Below are positions 1 through 13,030 of a stretch of 64,000 bases of DNA, one piece after another. Within the stretch, counting starts at the first letter, position 1, and every line of letters starts with the position of its first letter. The notes under the pieces are model-generated. The model saw only the letters and a list, made by a program, of their open reading frames with translations. It did not search any database and was not told the origin of the DNA. The stretch comes from Colius striatus. Taxonomy: Eukaryota; Chordata; Aves; Coliiformes; Coliidae. A program made the position numbers and the translations under genes. The stretch spans positions 6,448,001-6,512,000 of the forward strand of contig NC_084776.1 in assembly GCF_028858725.1 (NCBI RefSeq), written 5' to 3'.

Positions 1-470
1 GGCTCACTCCCCCCCGGCGTGTCCCCCACCGCGTGCGAGCAGAGACGGTGCCGCGGGGCTCGGCGCATGTGGGTCAGTGCCGAGTGTCCCCTCCCAGCCC
101 CTGGCTCCTCGCGACGGGCCACTCCGTGCGGAGCAAGTCGCCCCTGGGCCGGGCGGGAACACGATCCTGGCCAGCAGGTCCCAGCGGAGCCGGGCCCCGA
201 GCCCGGGAGAGGGGGACGGACCCGCCGCCAGCCCCCGTCCCCGCGAGCAGCGGGTGCCCCCGTCCCCTCTGCTCGGAGCGCGCGGCCGGAGCTCCCTCTG
301 CCGGTGCGAGCCCCGGCCGCCACTGGAACCGGCCCCGACGGCGGGGACCGAGCCACGAACATCCCCCGGGGTGGGGAGGGGAGGACACGGCCTCGAGCGA
401 GGGCCGTGCCACGCCGGGCATTCCCGGCCGCCGAGCAAGCCAGAGACCTTCCTTCAGCAGAGCCAGAGTA
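1..470. promoter_or_regulatory. CpG-rich block at left edge, candidate CACNA1G upstream region
   Basis: The first 470 bases are very GC- and CpG-rich and then drop sharply to AT-richer sequence. Open frames run on both strands, as expected for CpG-rich DNA without stop codons, but none resembles a known protein. In human, CACNA1G begins a few kb downstream of SPATA20 on the same strand, so its 5' end should lie to the left here, on the minus strand. That makes this block a reasonable candidate for a CACNA1G promoter or 5' UTR island. The CACNA1G N-terminal coding sequence is not in the window, so this is inference from synteny only. Confidence 0.35.
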
Positions 471-3400
471 AAGGAATTTCTGCAGACACCGCTCATTTTG
501 AGTGCAGCCATCCCCACAGGCTGAGCCACATGCTTCAGATTTCCAGCCACTTTAGAATAGCTTTCTCACCTTTCCCTAGTAGTGCCCCACATCATACATA
601 TACAAGCATCCCCTTCCCGAGAGCTCTAACTAGCACAAAACCACATGCAAGAGCAACAGGAAGATGCTCTTGTCTGACCTAAAATGCCTTCTCTGGGCTG
701 AATCCTACTGCCCTGGGAGCACACTTGATCTTGGATTCACAGCCTGTGCTGTCCAGCCTCAGACAAATTACATGACTATTGGCAAAACTTCAAGGTCAGT
801 CAGGTTCTGCTGCAGAGCCACGAGAGGTTGTGTCCAGGCAGAGGAGGAGATGCAAACCCCACAGCCCCATCACCAGGAAACCCTGCTGCAAGCCCAGAGG
901 AGCATGATCACGACTGAACATGGCACATGTGACACCAGACAAGCAGAGAGCCCACAACACAAGTGCTAAGGATGGGGACTTCCATTTCTTTCCCAGGTTT
1001 TGGAGCAATGCACCTACATAGAGGGCAAAGTTCAGCTGGTCTGTGGCCTCTCTCCACTCCTGCCTCAGCAAACAGATATTGTGGCACACCAGGAGCTCCC
1101 TCACTTCCCCAGCAAAAGCTCCTACAGCAGAGGAGACACCAGCCTTTGTCTTCCCAGCACAGCCCAACCCGACAGCTCAGCTTTGGTACAAATGCAATTC
1201 ACAGCAAGGTCCACAAACACATTTGCATGTGCAAGGTGCAGTCTGAGATCAAGCAATTTCTGCACTACATATGTACAGCCTGGCCACAGCTGCTTTTGAT
1301 CCCATTCTCTTTGTATCTCAATAATGTACAGAGAGCCTTTGTGTGTCGGTCTGTTTATTTAAATGGATTTGGAGCAAACAGTTTGGGGTGGGTTTTTTTT
1401 TAAGCTGAAGCTTTGAGCCTGTAAGTGGGTTACCAGATTATAAGCTGTCTCCATTTTAATTACATTGGGCTCGTTTTGTTTGTTGCTTACATTTTTGGAG
1501 AGTTATGCTCATTGTGAGAATTGAAGACGTTTTGCTTTAGAAGGTACCTGCCCTATAAAGGGATCCAACATCACACAGGAGAGACGATGCAAACCTTCCC
1601 ACCTCAAAGAGCACTGTCCCTTCAATTAGGGCAGGAAAAGAAGACAGGCTCGACAGAGCCATATATCCTCTAAGTTGAAAATGAAGCACCCAAATGTCCC
1701 GAGGACCGAGGCAGCATCACCAGTCTAGCAGGATTTTGGCATCAGCAAACGTAGATAAGAGGATGCTCTTGCTAGGGAAGAGTGATCTTGGTCGTGGATC
1801 TCAGCCTCTGTGCTCTCATCCCTCTATCTCAGCTGGCCACGGAGGAGAAGCACACAGAACTTTACAGAGGAGCCCCCAGCACTGCCCCAGCCCAGGACAT
1901 CTCTCCACAGAGCCTTTCCCACCTGCCTGGCATAAATCAGCAATTTGTCTCTCAAATACACAGTGGGGCTTGGCTTTGAGGTGGAAGTGTAGCAATGAGT
2001 TGAGGATGGAAGCCCAGCTCCAGCCTGGAGTCTTGGCAAGAGGGATGAAAAGCAGCAGAAAGTGACCTCAGAGACCAGAGCTGCATGTATAGGGGCTGAG
2101 GATATCAATGAGAAGACATTTCAATACAGCATAAGAAACTAATGAGCTCACATTCACCTCCCATGCACAGTCCTGGTCTCCTAATTATACAGGAGATAGC
2201 ACAGGAGAGAGGGATGAGGGTGAAGCAGGAATTTTAGGGCTATGGTGGTTTTGGAGGGGCAAGAAGAAGAGGGCTCACACACTGCAAGCATCAATTATGC
2301 CTCCAACAGCAGATGCAACGCACCTCAAGTTACTCAGCAGACCCCCAGCCAGAACTGTGCCACCCAAGAAGGAGGAAGAGGAGGAAGCAGCATAGCTTTC
2401 ATCCCTGCACAGCCTTCTTGCTCCTCTGTTCCCCACACCATTTTGGGGGAAGCATAAACCCTGCTCTCTCTTTCTTAGCAGGACTTCTAGGAAAAGCCTC
2501 AAGAGCAGCGTTTCACATCATTGGAGGAGCTTTAGCAGAGCAGACACTCACCAGAGCTGTCTCCAGTGCCATAATGGGATTTAGAGTCGGCTGTTCAGGA
2601 GCTACACTGAGCTGTAACGGGAAGAGCCCACATCTGGAACCATTTTAGCAGGAGGAGGATTGAAGACAGCCCTCAGCAGAGAGGCTCCCACCCGATGGGA
2701 ACCGGCCGCTGTTTGTTTGGCTGTTGACATCCAGCTGCAGTAGCTGGGGGTGATTCTAGTGAGGCAGGATAATATTTCTATCAGTTCTGGGAGCTATAGA
2801 TTGAACCCATATAGGCATCTGGCTCAGGGCAGGGTGATAAATGGCAACACGATCCAAAGCTTTTCTCATGCCTTGGAGCTGGAGGGAAAACACGCATCTG
2901 GCTGTGGATGGTGCAGTTTGGGGGCAGAGGCGGCCTCCCACAACCTACTGACAGACACGGGGGGGTGTTGAACAGCCTTTTGTCAGCAGTGAGCTCACTC
3001 TATCCCTGCTCCCCTGCCCCACCAGTGACAGCCAGTGCTCTGGGACTGGAGCCCTTGCCATGCTTGAGGGCTCCTGGTTGCCCCCATCAGGGAATTAACC
3101 CGAGAAACACAGGTCACCGACACAGCTGCAGCAGAAAACATTCACCACACTCAGCCTCATGCAGTCCCTGCAACCTCCCTGGTGTGTTCTCCCACTCCTC
3201 CAAGGCCCAACCTTGGCACAGCCTCAGGCTGCTCCCATCTCTCAGTGCTGGAAGAGCCCCACTGTAAAGATTTTAGCAAGTTTGCTTCTTTGAACAGCAG
3301 CTAACAACTCAGGAGGAGCAGAAGACCAGCCTCACACTCAAAACAGCACATGATAACAGCTTAACCCTGCATAACCCCATCCAAATTGCTGCTTTTCCCC

Positions 3401-6400
3401 AAGATCTTATTTTGCCTGTTCCTTTTTTCATCACTCAGACAGTTTCTTGCCCTCCCTCAGTTACCCCTTCAATGCCATGGCTGTCACCTCGAGCATCCCA
3501 AGACTTCCCAGTCTGATGCTTCATCCCCAGAGCCTGGGGCTGGGTACCAGCACGGGCAACCACCACAGAGACCTTGGGAGAAGCAATTGCTTAATGAAAC
3601 CAACTTGCTAGAGGCTACAAGCAGGGCTTCATCTTCTTTTTTTCTTTTTTTTTTTAGCTCTTTAATGAATGTTTTTATTGTCTCTCTCAATCTTTATTAA
3701 GTGAAGAGCCAGACAAGTAGTTGGAGGGAAAAATATACTACAGCATGAAGCACAACCACTGTGCAGAGAGGACATATGTGACTGGCTCAATCCATTCAGC
3801 ATGCAGAAAGGAATTAATAATTTAGGCTGGGGAAGGCTTATTTTTGGCTGATGACCAGCACTTTCCTGCATGATCAATGTTTGCACCTTGACTTTTTGGT
3901 ACACAATCCATCTGTGCCTGACTACGGCCCGAGTTTTGGGAACTGCAAGGGCTGAGCTGCTCGGGGCTGGAGAACTGGTGGAGCTGAATCTCCTGACTTG
4001 GCAAAAGCTGAATATAACTTATAGTAAAAATATCATTTATAATAAAGATCTGTCCACCCCCTCTATCTTTAAAAAAATAAATGGATTTTTTCCCTTAACA
4101 ACTGCTATTACCTCCAGAAAACATCATGGGGAGAGGAAATCATCCTTTCAAGACTCTTCTGTTTGGGCAGATTGGATGCTTTAGGGGCCAGATCCTGGCT
4201 CTGACTCTCCAAAGGTGCAAAGGGCTCATCAGTCCCACAGGCAGCTCCTCTGGATAGGATGCAATGGCCCAGCACTGCCCTATTCAATACCTCTAGAGGA
4301 GCCCATCCTTGTCCCTGCATGCAGCCAGGCAGCCAAAGGCTACAGCATTTCAGCAAACAGTAAGATGGTCTCTACATTTCTCTGGAGCTTTAGTGCAAAA
4401 CAAAGCACAGCTTTTGAGGAGAGTGGAGGAAGAAACCCTGAACTGAAATCCAGCCTTCTGCTGCTTGGTTGAGGCAGCTCCCCATCAGACACACTCGGGA
4501 GGCTTTGCACTGCTCTCCCCTCAGCCCCACTCCCAGCTCACGCTTGCCACTGCCCTGGAGGCCCAGCTCTGTGGGATGAGATCTTGGGGAGGAAGCCCAG
4601 CTTCACCTCACACACACAGGGGGATTTTGGAGCAGATATCCCCCCCTCTCAACCCAGTGCTGCCTTAAGATCCCTCTCTCAAACAGGCATCAGGAGCTGG
4701 AGCACATCCTCAAGCCTTCAACACCCCACACCCCCCCCAAATCTGCATTTCTTGCCTTTTTCTCCCAGGCTCTTTGCCAGCCCAAGAGCCTCCCTTTCCA
4801 ATACCCTCCTCTCCCCACCTCCCTGCAGTGCTTTCAGCTTTCATCTGGCTCCTGTGCAGGGCCAGCAGCGTGCCAGCAGCACGCCAGCACCGCTGCTATC
4901 AGCAGCTCCCACTCTAATTGAATCTTCAAATCTTGTCTGACAGCAAGAGACAAGAGGGAAATGAGGCTCTTGTTACTGAGTCCCCCCCTCCAGCTCCCCG
5001 AGTGCTGCTGAGCACCAGGATGCTGCTGAGCATCATGTGGTGCTCCCCAACAAGCCCATCTCAGCCCCCAGCACTGCTAGGAGCATCTCCAGCATCACAG
5101 GGAGCCCAGGAAGGCATTGCCACAGCTCAGGGTGGCCCCAGGAAAGAGGGGTACAAGATGCCAAAAAGACAACAGACCTCAGAGATGAGGCAAGGGAAAG
5201 GGCAGAGCCAGGCAAATGCCCAGTGGGTACCAGGCAGAGGACAGGCTGCAGAGCTCAGCCCTGGGCTTGGCAAGAAAGAAGGCACTGAGAGTTTGCTCAC
5301 AGCACACACAGCTTTACAAGGAGAGGGAAACCTTCTGAGTAATAGTAGCACATCAACAAGTCACCCAGCTCCAGGTTCAAGAAAAGCAACTGCCTTGTAT
5401 CTCTCCAGGAACCCATGGCAGCCACAACCACCCACAGGCATCTCAACTTCCCCTGCCCTGGCACAGGGCACACAACAGCAATGAAATCTCAACAGGGCAA
5501 GTCTTACCTGGGCACTCAGGAGCTACAGCCCAAAGACAGCTTCACCCCAAAGCTGCTGCAGCAGCACCCACAGACATCCTCCTGCCCTGGGGCCTGGCAG
5601 GAGCTGGGGGGGTGATTGGCATCTGCTGAGCAAGGGCTAATTGAGAAAAGGTGGATGTTGGAGGAGGAGAGAGCACAGGGAGCAGGCAGCTCCTGGTGCT
5701 GCTGGGAGCCAGGCATGAGCAAACCACGTCTTGGTCCATCTGAAAGAGATTAACCAAAATTTGCCCTAGTAAAAGTTTTTCCAGCCATCTCTCCCAGCAC
5801 AGGACAGCACCAGCTGAGCCTCATGTTGTAGAGGTCAAATTCATTAAACCTCCTTGCAAGGGCTGTGCTGCCATGAGAAGAGGAGTCACCATCCCATTCT
5901 AAAGGGGCTGACACTGACCTGACACAACTTCACCCTCTGCACCTCTTCCTCTGTCCCAAAACAGTGGCTTCTGGCACCAGCTGGGGAGAAAATGACCCAA
6001 ATGCTTTCAAAATCCATGAACATTAAATGAGAGTGGGGCTAACCCAGGCTCTGCAAAGGGTGGGGGCTTTTTCTACATCCCCTTTTTTGTTTTTCAAGGC
6101 TTCTGCCGGGAAATCTTTGTAATTAATGGCCCTTTAACATCCAGTGTAATTACAAATCCTGTAGAACACGCTGGGACCCGCTGGCAGCTTGTGGAGGCTG
6201 ATGGGAGCAGGGCAGCTGGGCTGGGTAGCTGCTGTAAGATGCTGTGATGGGCTCATCCTGGTCTTATTTACCCCTAAAGCAATTTCTGTATCACCAAGAG
6301 TGTTGGGATCCCCTCTCACACCCCTGGGGACATGGAGTGCATTTCATCCTCCCCCTCCCCTGAGAGATGAGAAGAGGCTGAACATGAAGTGCTGGGGTGG

Positions 6401-8439
6401 GGGAGAGACCTGATCCCACTCAGCTTGCTCGTGGGTCAGTCCAGACCCAGGGAAGCCTTCTTGGCTAGAAAAGTCTGATTTTCACCCCTTTTAGAAAACC
6501 AGGGAGGGAGAAACAGTTTGCTGAGCCCCCACAGCAGGCTGTGCTCCCCAGTCACCCTCTGGCAGGAGCCTCAGTGCTGCACAAGCCTGCAAATGAGGAT
6601 TGGCTCATTTAAATTTAATGCTGATGAGATCTTCCTCCTCTTTCCAGCAGAGAGCAGATGTTCTCGTTTCATGTAGGCAAGGCATCTGTAAATCACTTCC
6701 CCAGCAGCAAGGTGGACTATGATGTCATTGCTTATGGGTCATTAGTTACTATTTCATAGGCAAACCTGACAATTTTCCCTTTTAAAGACACGTTGGGATG
6801 GATTCTGGGTTTCTGCCATTGAAAGCATCCCAGCAGTCCTGTCGTTAGGCTCCTTCCAAGGTTCAGGCTGCTTCCCTCATAGCACATAATTTAAACAGCC
6901 ACTTTGAATTTTCAGCAGCTTGCAACATCTTCATGATATCTGGGAAGCCAGGAGACAGCTCGCTGTGGAGCTCAGCCCTGCCACGAGGCACAGCCCAGGG
7001 AGCCGTGTGAGATGTGAGAGAGGAACGTGACATGAGCCATGGCAGAGCAGCACCATGGCCCTGGTGAGCCCCAGCTGTGAGCCACATGTCCCTGCTCAGA
7101 GTGGGACCTTCTCCTGTGCCAGCTCAGGCTGCTCTTTGCTGTGCTGGTGGTACCTGAGGTTCAACACCTTTTAGCTGAATCATCTCCGTGGCCTTTCTCT
7201 GGCCTGAGTGGGAATTGAGTTAATGAATCCCCAGGCAGCATGAGCAGCTTGCAGCTGGGGTTTTAACCTGGCCACTGCCTCTGTGGGCTGTGAGGCTTTG
7301 AGCAGGGTGTTGGAGTTGCCCAGCCTTTGTGAGCACACATGGTCAGAGCTATGCAGGGCCAAAATGAGATTCATGGGTGCAGGAGCTGCTGGATCTGGTG
7401 GGTCAGGGCTGCTGGGGTGTGAGAAGGGCAGAGCTGGTGGGGACCTGACTGCCCTGTGGGATGGAGGGGATGAGTGTGGGGCTGGAGAGGGGAATGCAGT
7501 GCTGCCAAGCCCTATAACACCAGGAGAGCCTGATGCCAGACCCATGTTGCCACTCATGCTCTGCATGCTGATACCAGCCCGGTGTGTCCCCCTGTCCCTC
7601 CTTTTCTCAGGACACTGAGGGTTTGGGGACTACAAGGCAGCCTGTGAGCAGCTCACAGCCCCAGCCTTTCCCATGGGAGGTCTCCAAGGCACAGCCCTAC
7701 TCCCCAGACCACACGAGGATGGAAGTGAGGGACTGGCAGCTGCCCCACACCAACCTCCCAGTAGGTCCCAAGAGCACAACACAGGCACCAGCCAGCTCAG
7801 AGCCTGTTCTCTGCCTTGGCTTTGCTGCTGCTCCCCCACACCAGAGCTGATGTGCTCCAGAAGCCTCACTCTGCCTTGAAACATTCAGAACCATACAAAA
7901 GGCAGTTTGGGAGCTGTTTTGGTGGGAAGCTCAGACTCAGCTGTGGACTAAATGGCTTCATCCCCCCCAGGGCAGACCTGAGCAAGCCCCAACACACTGG
8001 ACCTGGCTGTAGCACTCAGTCACCCCCAGCACATTAAGTCCTGACACACCCCAAGAGCCACTCCTGTGATGCCTGGGTCCCACTGGCTCAGGGCAGTTCC
8101 AGCTCATCCTCACTCAACAATCACACCATGGCCTCACCCTGTGTTACCATCTGAGCCCCTGGCTGTGGCAGCCCCAGTATGAACCAGTGACCATTTGTGC
8201 CCAATCCCACACACATCCCCACTTGAGTAGCAGCACAACAGGCACACAATCCTGGCTTTACTTCAGCCCAAACCAAGCTCTCTTCAGCCCTTACCCTGCA
8301 AAACCTGAGCCTCAGATCCCTCCTGCCCTTCCCATGCCCCAGTTCTCACCCACACTGGTGTGACTGGAGCAGCTCCCACCCCCAGCACTGCCGGAGCGGG
8401 CGCACAGAGGAGCCGACAATGAAAGAGAACACATCAGTG
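471..8439. other. intergenic, no gene recognised
   Basis: About 8 kb with only short, low-complexity frames on both strands and no splice-linked coding pattern. AT-richer islands that stand out from the background lie near 1,310-1,560, 3,640-3,720, 4,000-4,100 and 6,590-6,800; the last contains TGATGTCA, an ATF/CRE-like octamer. No tRNA, no LTR and no clear CR1 fragment was recognised. It may hold distal regulatory sequence for CACNA1G or SPATA20, but nothing here proves that. Confidence 0.5.
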
Positions 8440-8760
8440 CTCCTCTAACCCTCAGAGGGGAGTTAATGACATTAAACTGCTTTGGTGGTGTTGGTTTTGA
8501 TTATATATTTCTTGAAGCTCTGGCTTCTCTCTGTCGTTACCGTTACATTGCACAACCAGGGAGAGATCTGAATGAAGTTAATACCCGCGGAGTGTGGCGC
8601 AGAATATTCATGCACTGGGAGCCAGAACGAGGCAAATGTGAATCTTTATTACCAGTGGAGCTTGTTAAATATTTATATTTTCTGTTTGAGACACGCTGTG
8701 ACACATGAAACTCAATTAGAATATAACTAAAAGCCACGCTAAATTATAGATAGATGGCAA
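8440..8760. promoter_or_regulatory. AT-rich island, candidate conserved noncoding element
   Basis: A roughly 320-bp AT-rich stretch with sharp edges inside GC-richer DNA. It carries several transcription-factor-like words: ATTGCACAACC (C/EBP-like, also found near 12,995), AATATTCATGCA, and TTAAATATTTATA (FOX/MEF2-like). The sequence is neither simple nor repeated, which is the texture of a constrained noncoding element. Function is inferred only from composition and motifs. Confidence 0.3.
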
Positions 8761-11700
8761 CAAATAGAGGGGAGCAGCCTGAGCTCCCCCAGGCACAGCC
8801 CACGAGGACAAGGGGGAATGACTTTGGGAGAAGGGAGCAGCTCTGCTGAAGGCACCTCTGTCCTGCAGCAACCAGCCAGTGAGCATAGGCACAGGGCTGT
8901 GTTTCCTCTGCAGGGCTGGTTTTTGCCCTGAGACATCCCAAAGGAGAGCCTCTGGCTCTCCAAAGCACCCCATGCCTTCACACAAACATCTTGGCCTCCT
9001 GATGCATGAGAGGACCCTGAGCCCCTCCTCCTGGGGTGTGTTTACTTTAATACAAACGTGTCTTGTAATAAAAACCACAGTGAAAAGGAAAGACAGATGT
9101 TAAAGAGAAATCTATATCTAGGGCCAAAGGCTGGGCTTGTGCCTGTGCTATGGAACTGGGTGGAGATTTCTACCCCTCAGCTCGCTAAGGACAGGGTCAG
9201 GACTGCAAAATTGGGGGCTGAAAGGATTGGGAAGTTATTTTGGTGGCTGTTTGCTGTGGGAGATGATTGTCAACTCTGGTAAGGTTGGAGAGCAGAGGAG
9301 GCTGCTTGGACATGGGCTTTAAGTGGCTGCTGCTGGGGCTGAGATCAAGCAGCGCCTTTGTGCAGTGTGTGCAGGGGTATTGCAGCCCTGCTCCCAGCCC
9401 AGACAGGCATTGCTGAAGCCTCTAGGCTGCTGGGATTCCCCTCCGTGGCCTTACAAAAGCATCTCACAGGAGCATCCCTCAGCGTTGCCATGGAGATGTG
9501 GCTCAGCAGGAGTGCTGCACCCCTGAGGGGGGGCTGCAGGACCCCCACTCCCTCACAGCCCTTCCTCTTGGCTGCCCTGGGAGATACAAGTGATTTGGGG
9601 ACTTCATTAGTGCCACAGAGATCTTGGCCACAGGTAAGTGCAGGGTTTGCCCTGGCGGTTGAAACTGCAGCCCCTCATTAGTGGCGGTAGCCAGGACTGT
9701 CATTAGTGTGTGATGAGGGAAATCAGAGCAGAAGGTCAGACAGACAAGGAGACAGTATGGAGAGAAAAGCAGCATCCCTGAGGGAGAATTTGGCTGTTAT
9801 TCTCAGTTTTGCAAACCCCAGAGGACTCAGAGACCTTGCTGCCCTCTCCATTCCACTCCGTGGTGGAGGAACAGTGGGGCTCTGCCACACCGTGCTGGGG
9901 ACACCTACCCTCTGCCCTGCAGCAGCCTGGGCTAACCCAGCTACACACAGAGCTTTCTCTCTCTGGGACACATTCCCAGCCTGATTACCCCTTAATTTTG
10001 TCTCCTCCCTGCTTTTGCTCTGGCTGTCAGCCCCAGTGCCCCTGTCCCCCACCTCCCAAGCTGTCCCCTCACCGAGCCCCTCAGCAGCACTTGCTGGCCC
10101 GGGCGCTGCATGTGGAAAGAGCCTCGTCCTGCCAACAGATCAAAACCATGCTGTTAGTGAAGAAAATGTCAATACAGAAGGGAGAAAAAAAACCCTAGGA
10201 ATTTAAATTAAATTGGATAATATTAGGACTTTGCCAAAGCTCATGAGCAGAATCCCTTCCTCCTGCCTCTCACTCAGCTCTCCCGGAGCCATCAGCCACG
10301 TCCAGCCCATGGGAGAGGCATCCTGCCTGTGCTGGAGGGGATCCCAGATCTCCAGGGATCCCACACCAGCAGGGAGGAGATCTCTGGGATCCTCATACCT
10401 GTGGGGATCACATTTTCCACGAGGAGAGGACAGAAACTTTTCCCCAGCCTGTCCCATTCCAACAAACCTGGCCCTAGGAGGTCCCTGACTCACTGAACCT
10501 CCTGTGGGGCTGAGCCACCTCATGCCAGGGATACAGGAAGGTGCCTGGGAGTGCCCAGCAGCCACATCCCCCAAATCACAGACCCCACCAGCACAGGCTC
10601 TGACCCTCTGCATCAAATCATCCCCACCAGGGCTTGGTTTAATTCCTCAGGGCCAGGACAGCTGTCTGTGGATCAATACTACTGCTACTAGTAATAACAG
10701 CTTTTCTCAGCATGGTGTCTGCTACCAGAAGCTGATTACCTGGCTCTGGTGATCTGCTCCAGGACAAACAAACCTCTGCTGGGAAGATGCAGGTCCCTGG
10801 CTAAGGCTGAGGTGGAGGGAGTCAGAGCAACAGGGAGTTACAGACTGAGAAAGCAAAGCCAGAGACCTTCCTCTGTCAGAGCCTAACCCCCAGCCCAGCC
10901 TCCTCATGGGCTGAAAGGTTCCCAGAGGCTCCTGCCCCAGCTCAGGCAAAGGTGCCAGGACAGGTCCAGTCCCTGTGGGCTTGCAGCACAACGCTCAGAC
11001 TGAGGCTTCTCCCTATGCCCAGGATCCCCTCCAGCACTTCTGCCTTTGGATGTTCTTTCTAAATTAGATTTTGCTCTTTTCAATATTATCCCTACCAAGC
11101 CCTTGGGGGCTGGGAAATAGCTTTGTCTCCTTCCTCTCCTCCTTTACTATCCATTCATTCGTTAGACTATAGATTGCCTTTCTTGCTTGCTTTTCTGGGA
11201 GATCAACACATCTGTGCTGTCCAGGCTTTGCACATGCCAGAGGCAGGGGGCATCCCTGGCATGCAGCAGGCAGAGCAACTCCCACCACCCTCAACAACTG
11301 ACGGAGACATCGGTCACAGCCACAGAAACCTGAGTTTTAAAGCATGAGATGGTGAGGAAGAGATGCCAAGAGGTGTGGGAGGTCTGATGCTGTCAGCATC
11401 CCAAGCAGGCACCCAGGAGGGATGAGAAGTCACACATGGGAGAAGAGTCTGGTCCGAAGATGGGACCCACAAGCTGCTTGTGCAGCCCCACAGGGACAGG
11501 ACCCCCTTACTCCATCACACCCCATCTGCAGGGCCAAGCAACCAGCACCCAACAGCAGCACTGGGGGTAACATCAGTGCCACCATACCCAATCCCCTGGC
11601 TCTACCCAAGGCCACATGACTAATTGGGGATGTGGTGGACGTTTTTAATATGCTGTTGTAAATATTCACGGGCTGTCAGCGCTGAAAAAGGACCCAGGAG

Positions 11701-11790
11701 GCAGCACAAAGGAGACAGACCCAGCCCTTGCCGGTGGCCGCAGGGGCTCAGAAGCCCTGGAGTCACTGGGACATGCCCATTTTACACCAG
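8761..11790. other. intergenic, no gene recognised
   Basis: Ordinary-looking intergenic DNA with short unrelated open frames on both strands. A small AT-rich tract lies at about 10,195-10,235. No repeat family, RNA gene or exon chain was recognised. Confidence 0.45.
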
Positions 11791-11799
11791 TGAGCATCC

Positions 11800-12420
11800 C
11801 GTTGTGAGGATACCTTGCTGGTGCACGCCTCGCAGATTGCCCAGATTCCGCTCGAACTTCAAACCGTGACGTCCCCGGCGGGCGCGGGGGCGAGCGCGGG
11901 GGCTGGCTGTCAAACCCGCGCCGCCAATCCCGCAGAGCCCGAGCTCACGCCTGTCACGGCAGCCTCCAGTCTGCTGAGCTGCAAAAAAGCCGATGAAAGC
12001 CTAGTGCTGAGTTGCAGCTCTGCTTTGCCGGCGTGCATCGCCCGAGGGATCGCCTGCCGCCAGCTCCCACGTCTGCCGCTCAGCCCTCACGCTGCTTCGG
12101 AGCATCACTGCTGCCCCAGCCCCGAAAGCATCACCTCGTAGAGCTATACAGCCCATCTTCTGCATTTCTGAACGCTTATCGATTTGTCTTTCATGTGCTT
12201 CACCCCAACGTATCGATTCAATTTAGCTTCTGTAACTCAGGCTAAATTAGCTGCCTCTAATCCGCGGATAATTGCGGATCCGGGCTCTGCCTGCCCCAGA
12301 TTCGCGGCTGTCGGGGACAGGGAGGAAAGCGCTGGGTCAGACAGGGACACGCAGGTTTAAAGCCCCTAAACAAGCCATCGGGCACCAGCCCCGAGGCATC
12401 GGGGGAAGCAGCATCGGGAC
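11800..12420. promoter_or_regulatory. CpG patch with embedded AT-rich homeodomain-type segment
   Basis: A CpG-rich patch (about 11,818-12,100) is followed by a compact AT-rich segment (about 12,130-12,262) and then CpG-rich sequence again. The AT-rich part contains two ATCGATT words and CTAATCC. Next to it is an inverted repeat in which ATCCGC and GCGGAT flank GGATAATT. No promoter-linked gene is visible on either strand, so it is better read as an orphan CpG island or enhancer than as a known gene start. No coding exon was found. Confidence 0.3.
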
Positions 12421-12894
12421 AGCTGCGGCCAGAAACCCGGCACCTACGGCTGAGGGCCCCATCCTGCTCTTCCCTGATCTGGCCCCAAAGCCTGGGCATT
12501 GCCACCCAGCTCCTGCTTTCCCCGAGCCCCAAGGACCCTGCTTCTGAGTCTCAGCCATAGCTCATACCACCAAGCATCGCTACGTGCTCCTGTCACGCTG
12601 TAGCACACAAGGGGTTAATCCCAAATCCACCCAGCCCTGGGGAAAGCAGCAGCCTCAGCCCCGCAGGAGCTTTAGGCTGAGCCTGTCCCCCTGTTCCCCA
12701 TCCCTTCCAACACTATCATTCCATGATCCCTCCAGCCTAGGTACCAGCACTGCCCACGGGCACAGCACCTGGGGCACATCCTTCCCCTTCCATTGCTCTG
12801 TGCACCCCCAAAACTCCCCCTTCACACCCGGGCACCCACAAACCTGCACCCTCCTCCTCCTCCTTTCTGTGAAGCCTCCAAAACACACATTTCA

Positions 12895-13030
12895 TTCGGG
12901 TGTAATGGAGCAGTCGCCGCGGTCAGTGAACACCAGCCCCCGCGGTAAAGGATTAATGGGAGGATTAATGGCCGTATAACGGCCCAGTGTCTATTGCACA
13001 ACCCTTAATGAGTGCTAACGGCCTCCCGCG
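12895..13030. promoter_or_regulatory. paired bicoid-type homeodomain motifs plus palindrome
   Basis: Two copies of GGATTAATGG stand about 12 bp apart (near 12,947-12,972), each holding a GGATTA/TAATCC core of the kind bound by OTX/PITX/CRX-class homeodomains. They are followed at once by the perfect palindrome GGCCGT-ATA-ACGGCC, and then by ATTGCACAACC, the same 11-mer seen in the island at 8,440-8,760. Motif content is seen directly; enhancer function is inferred. Confidence 0.35.
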
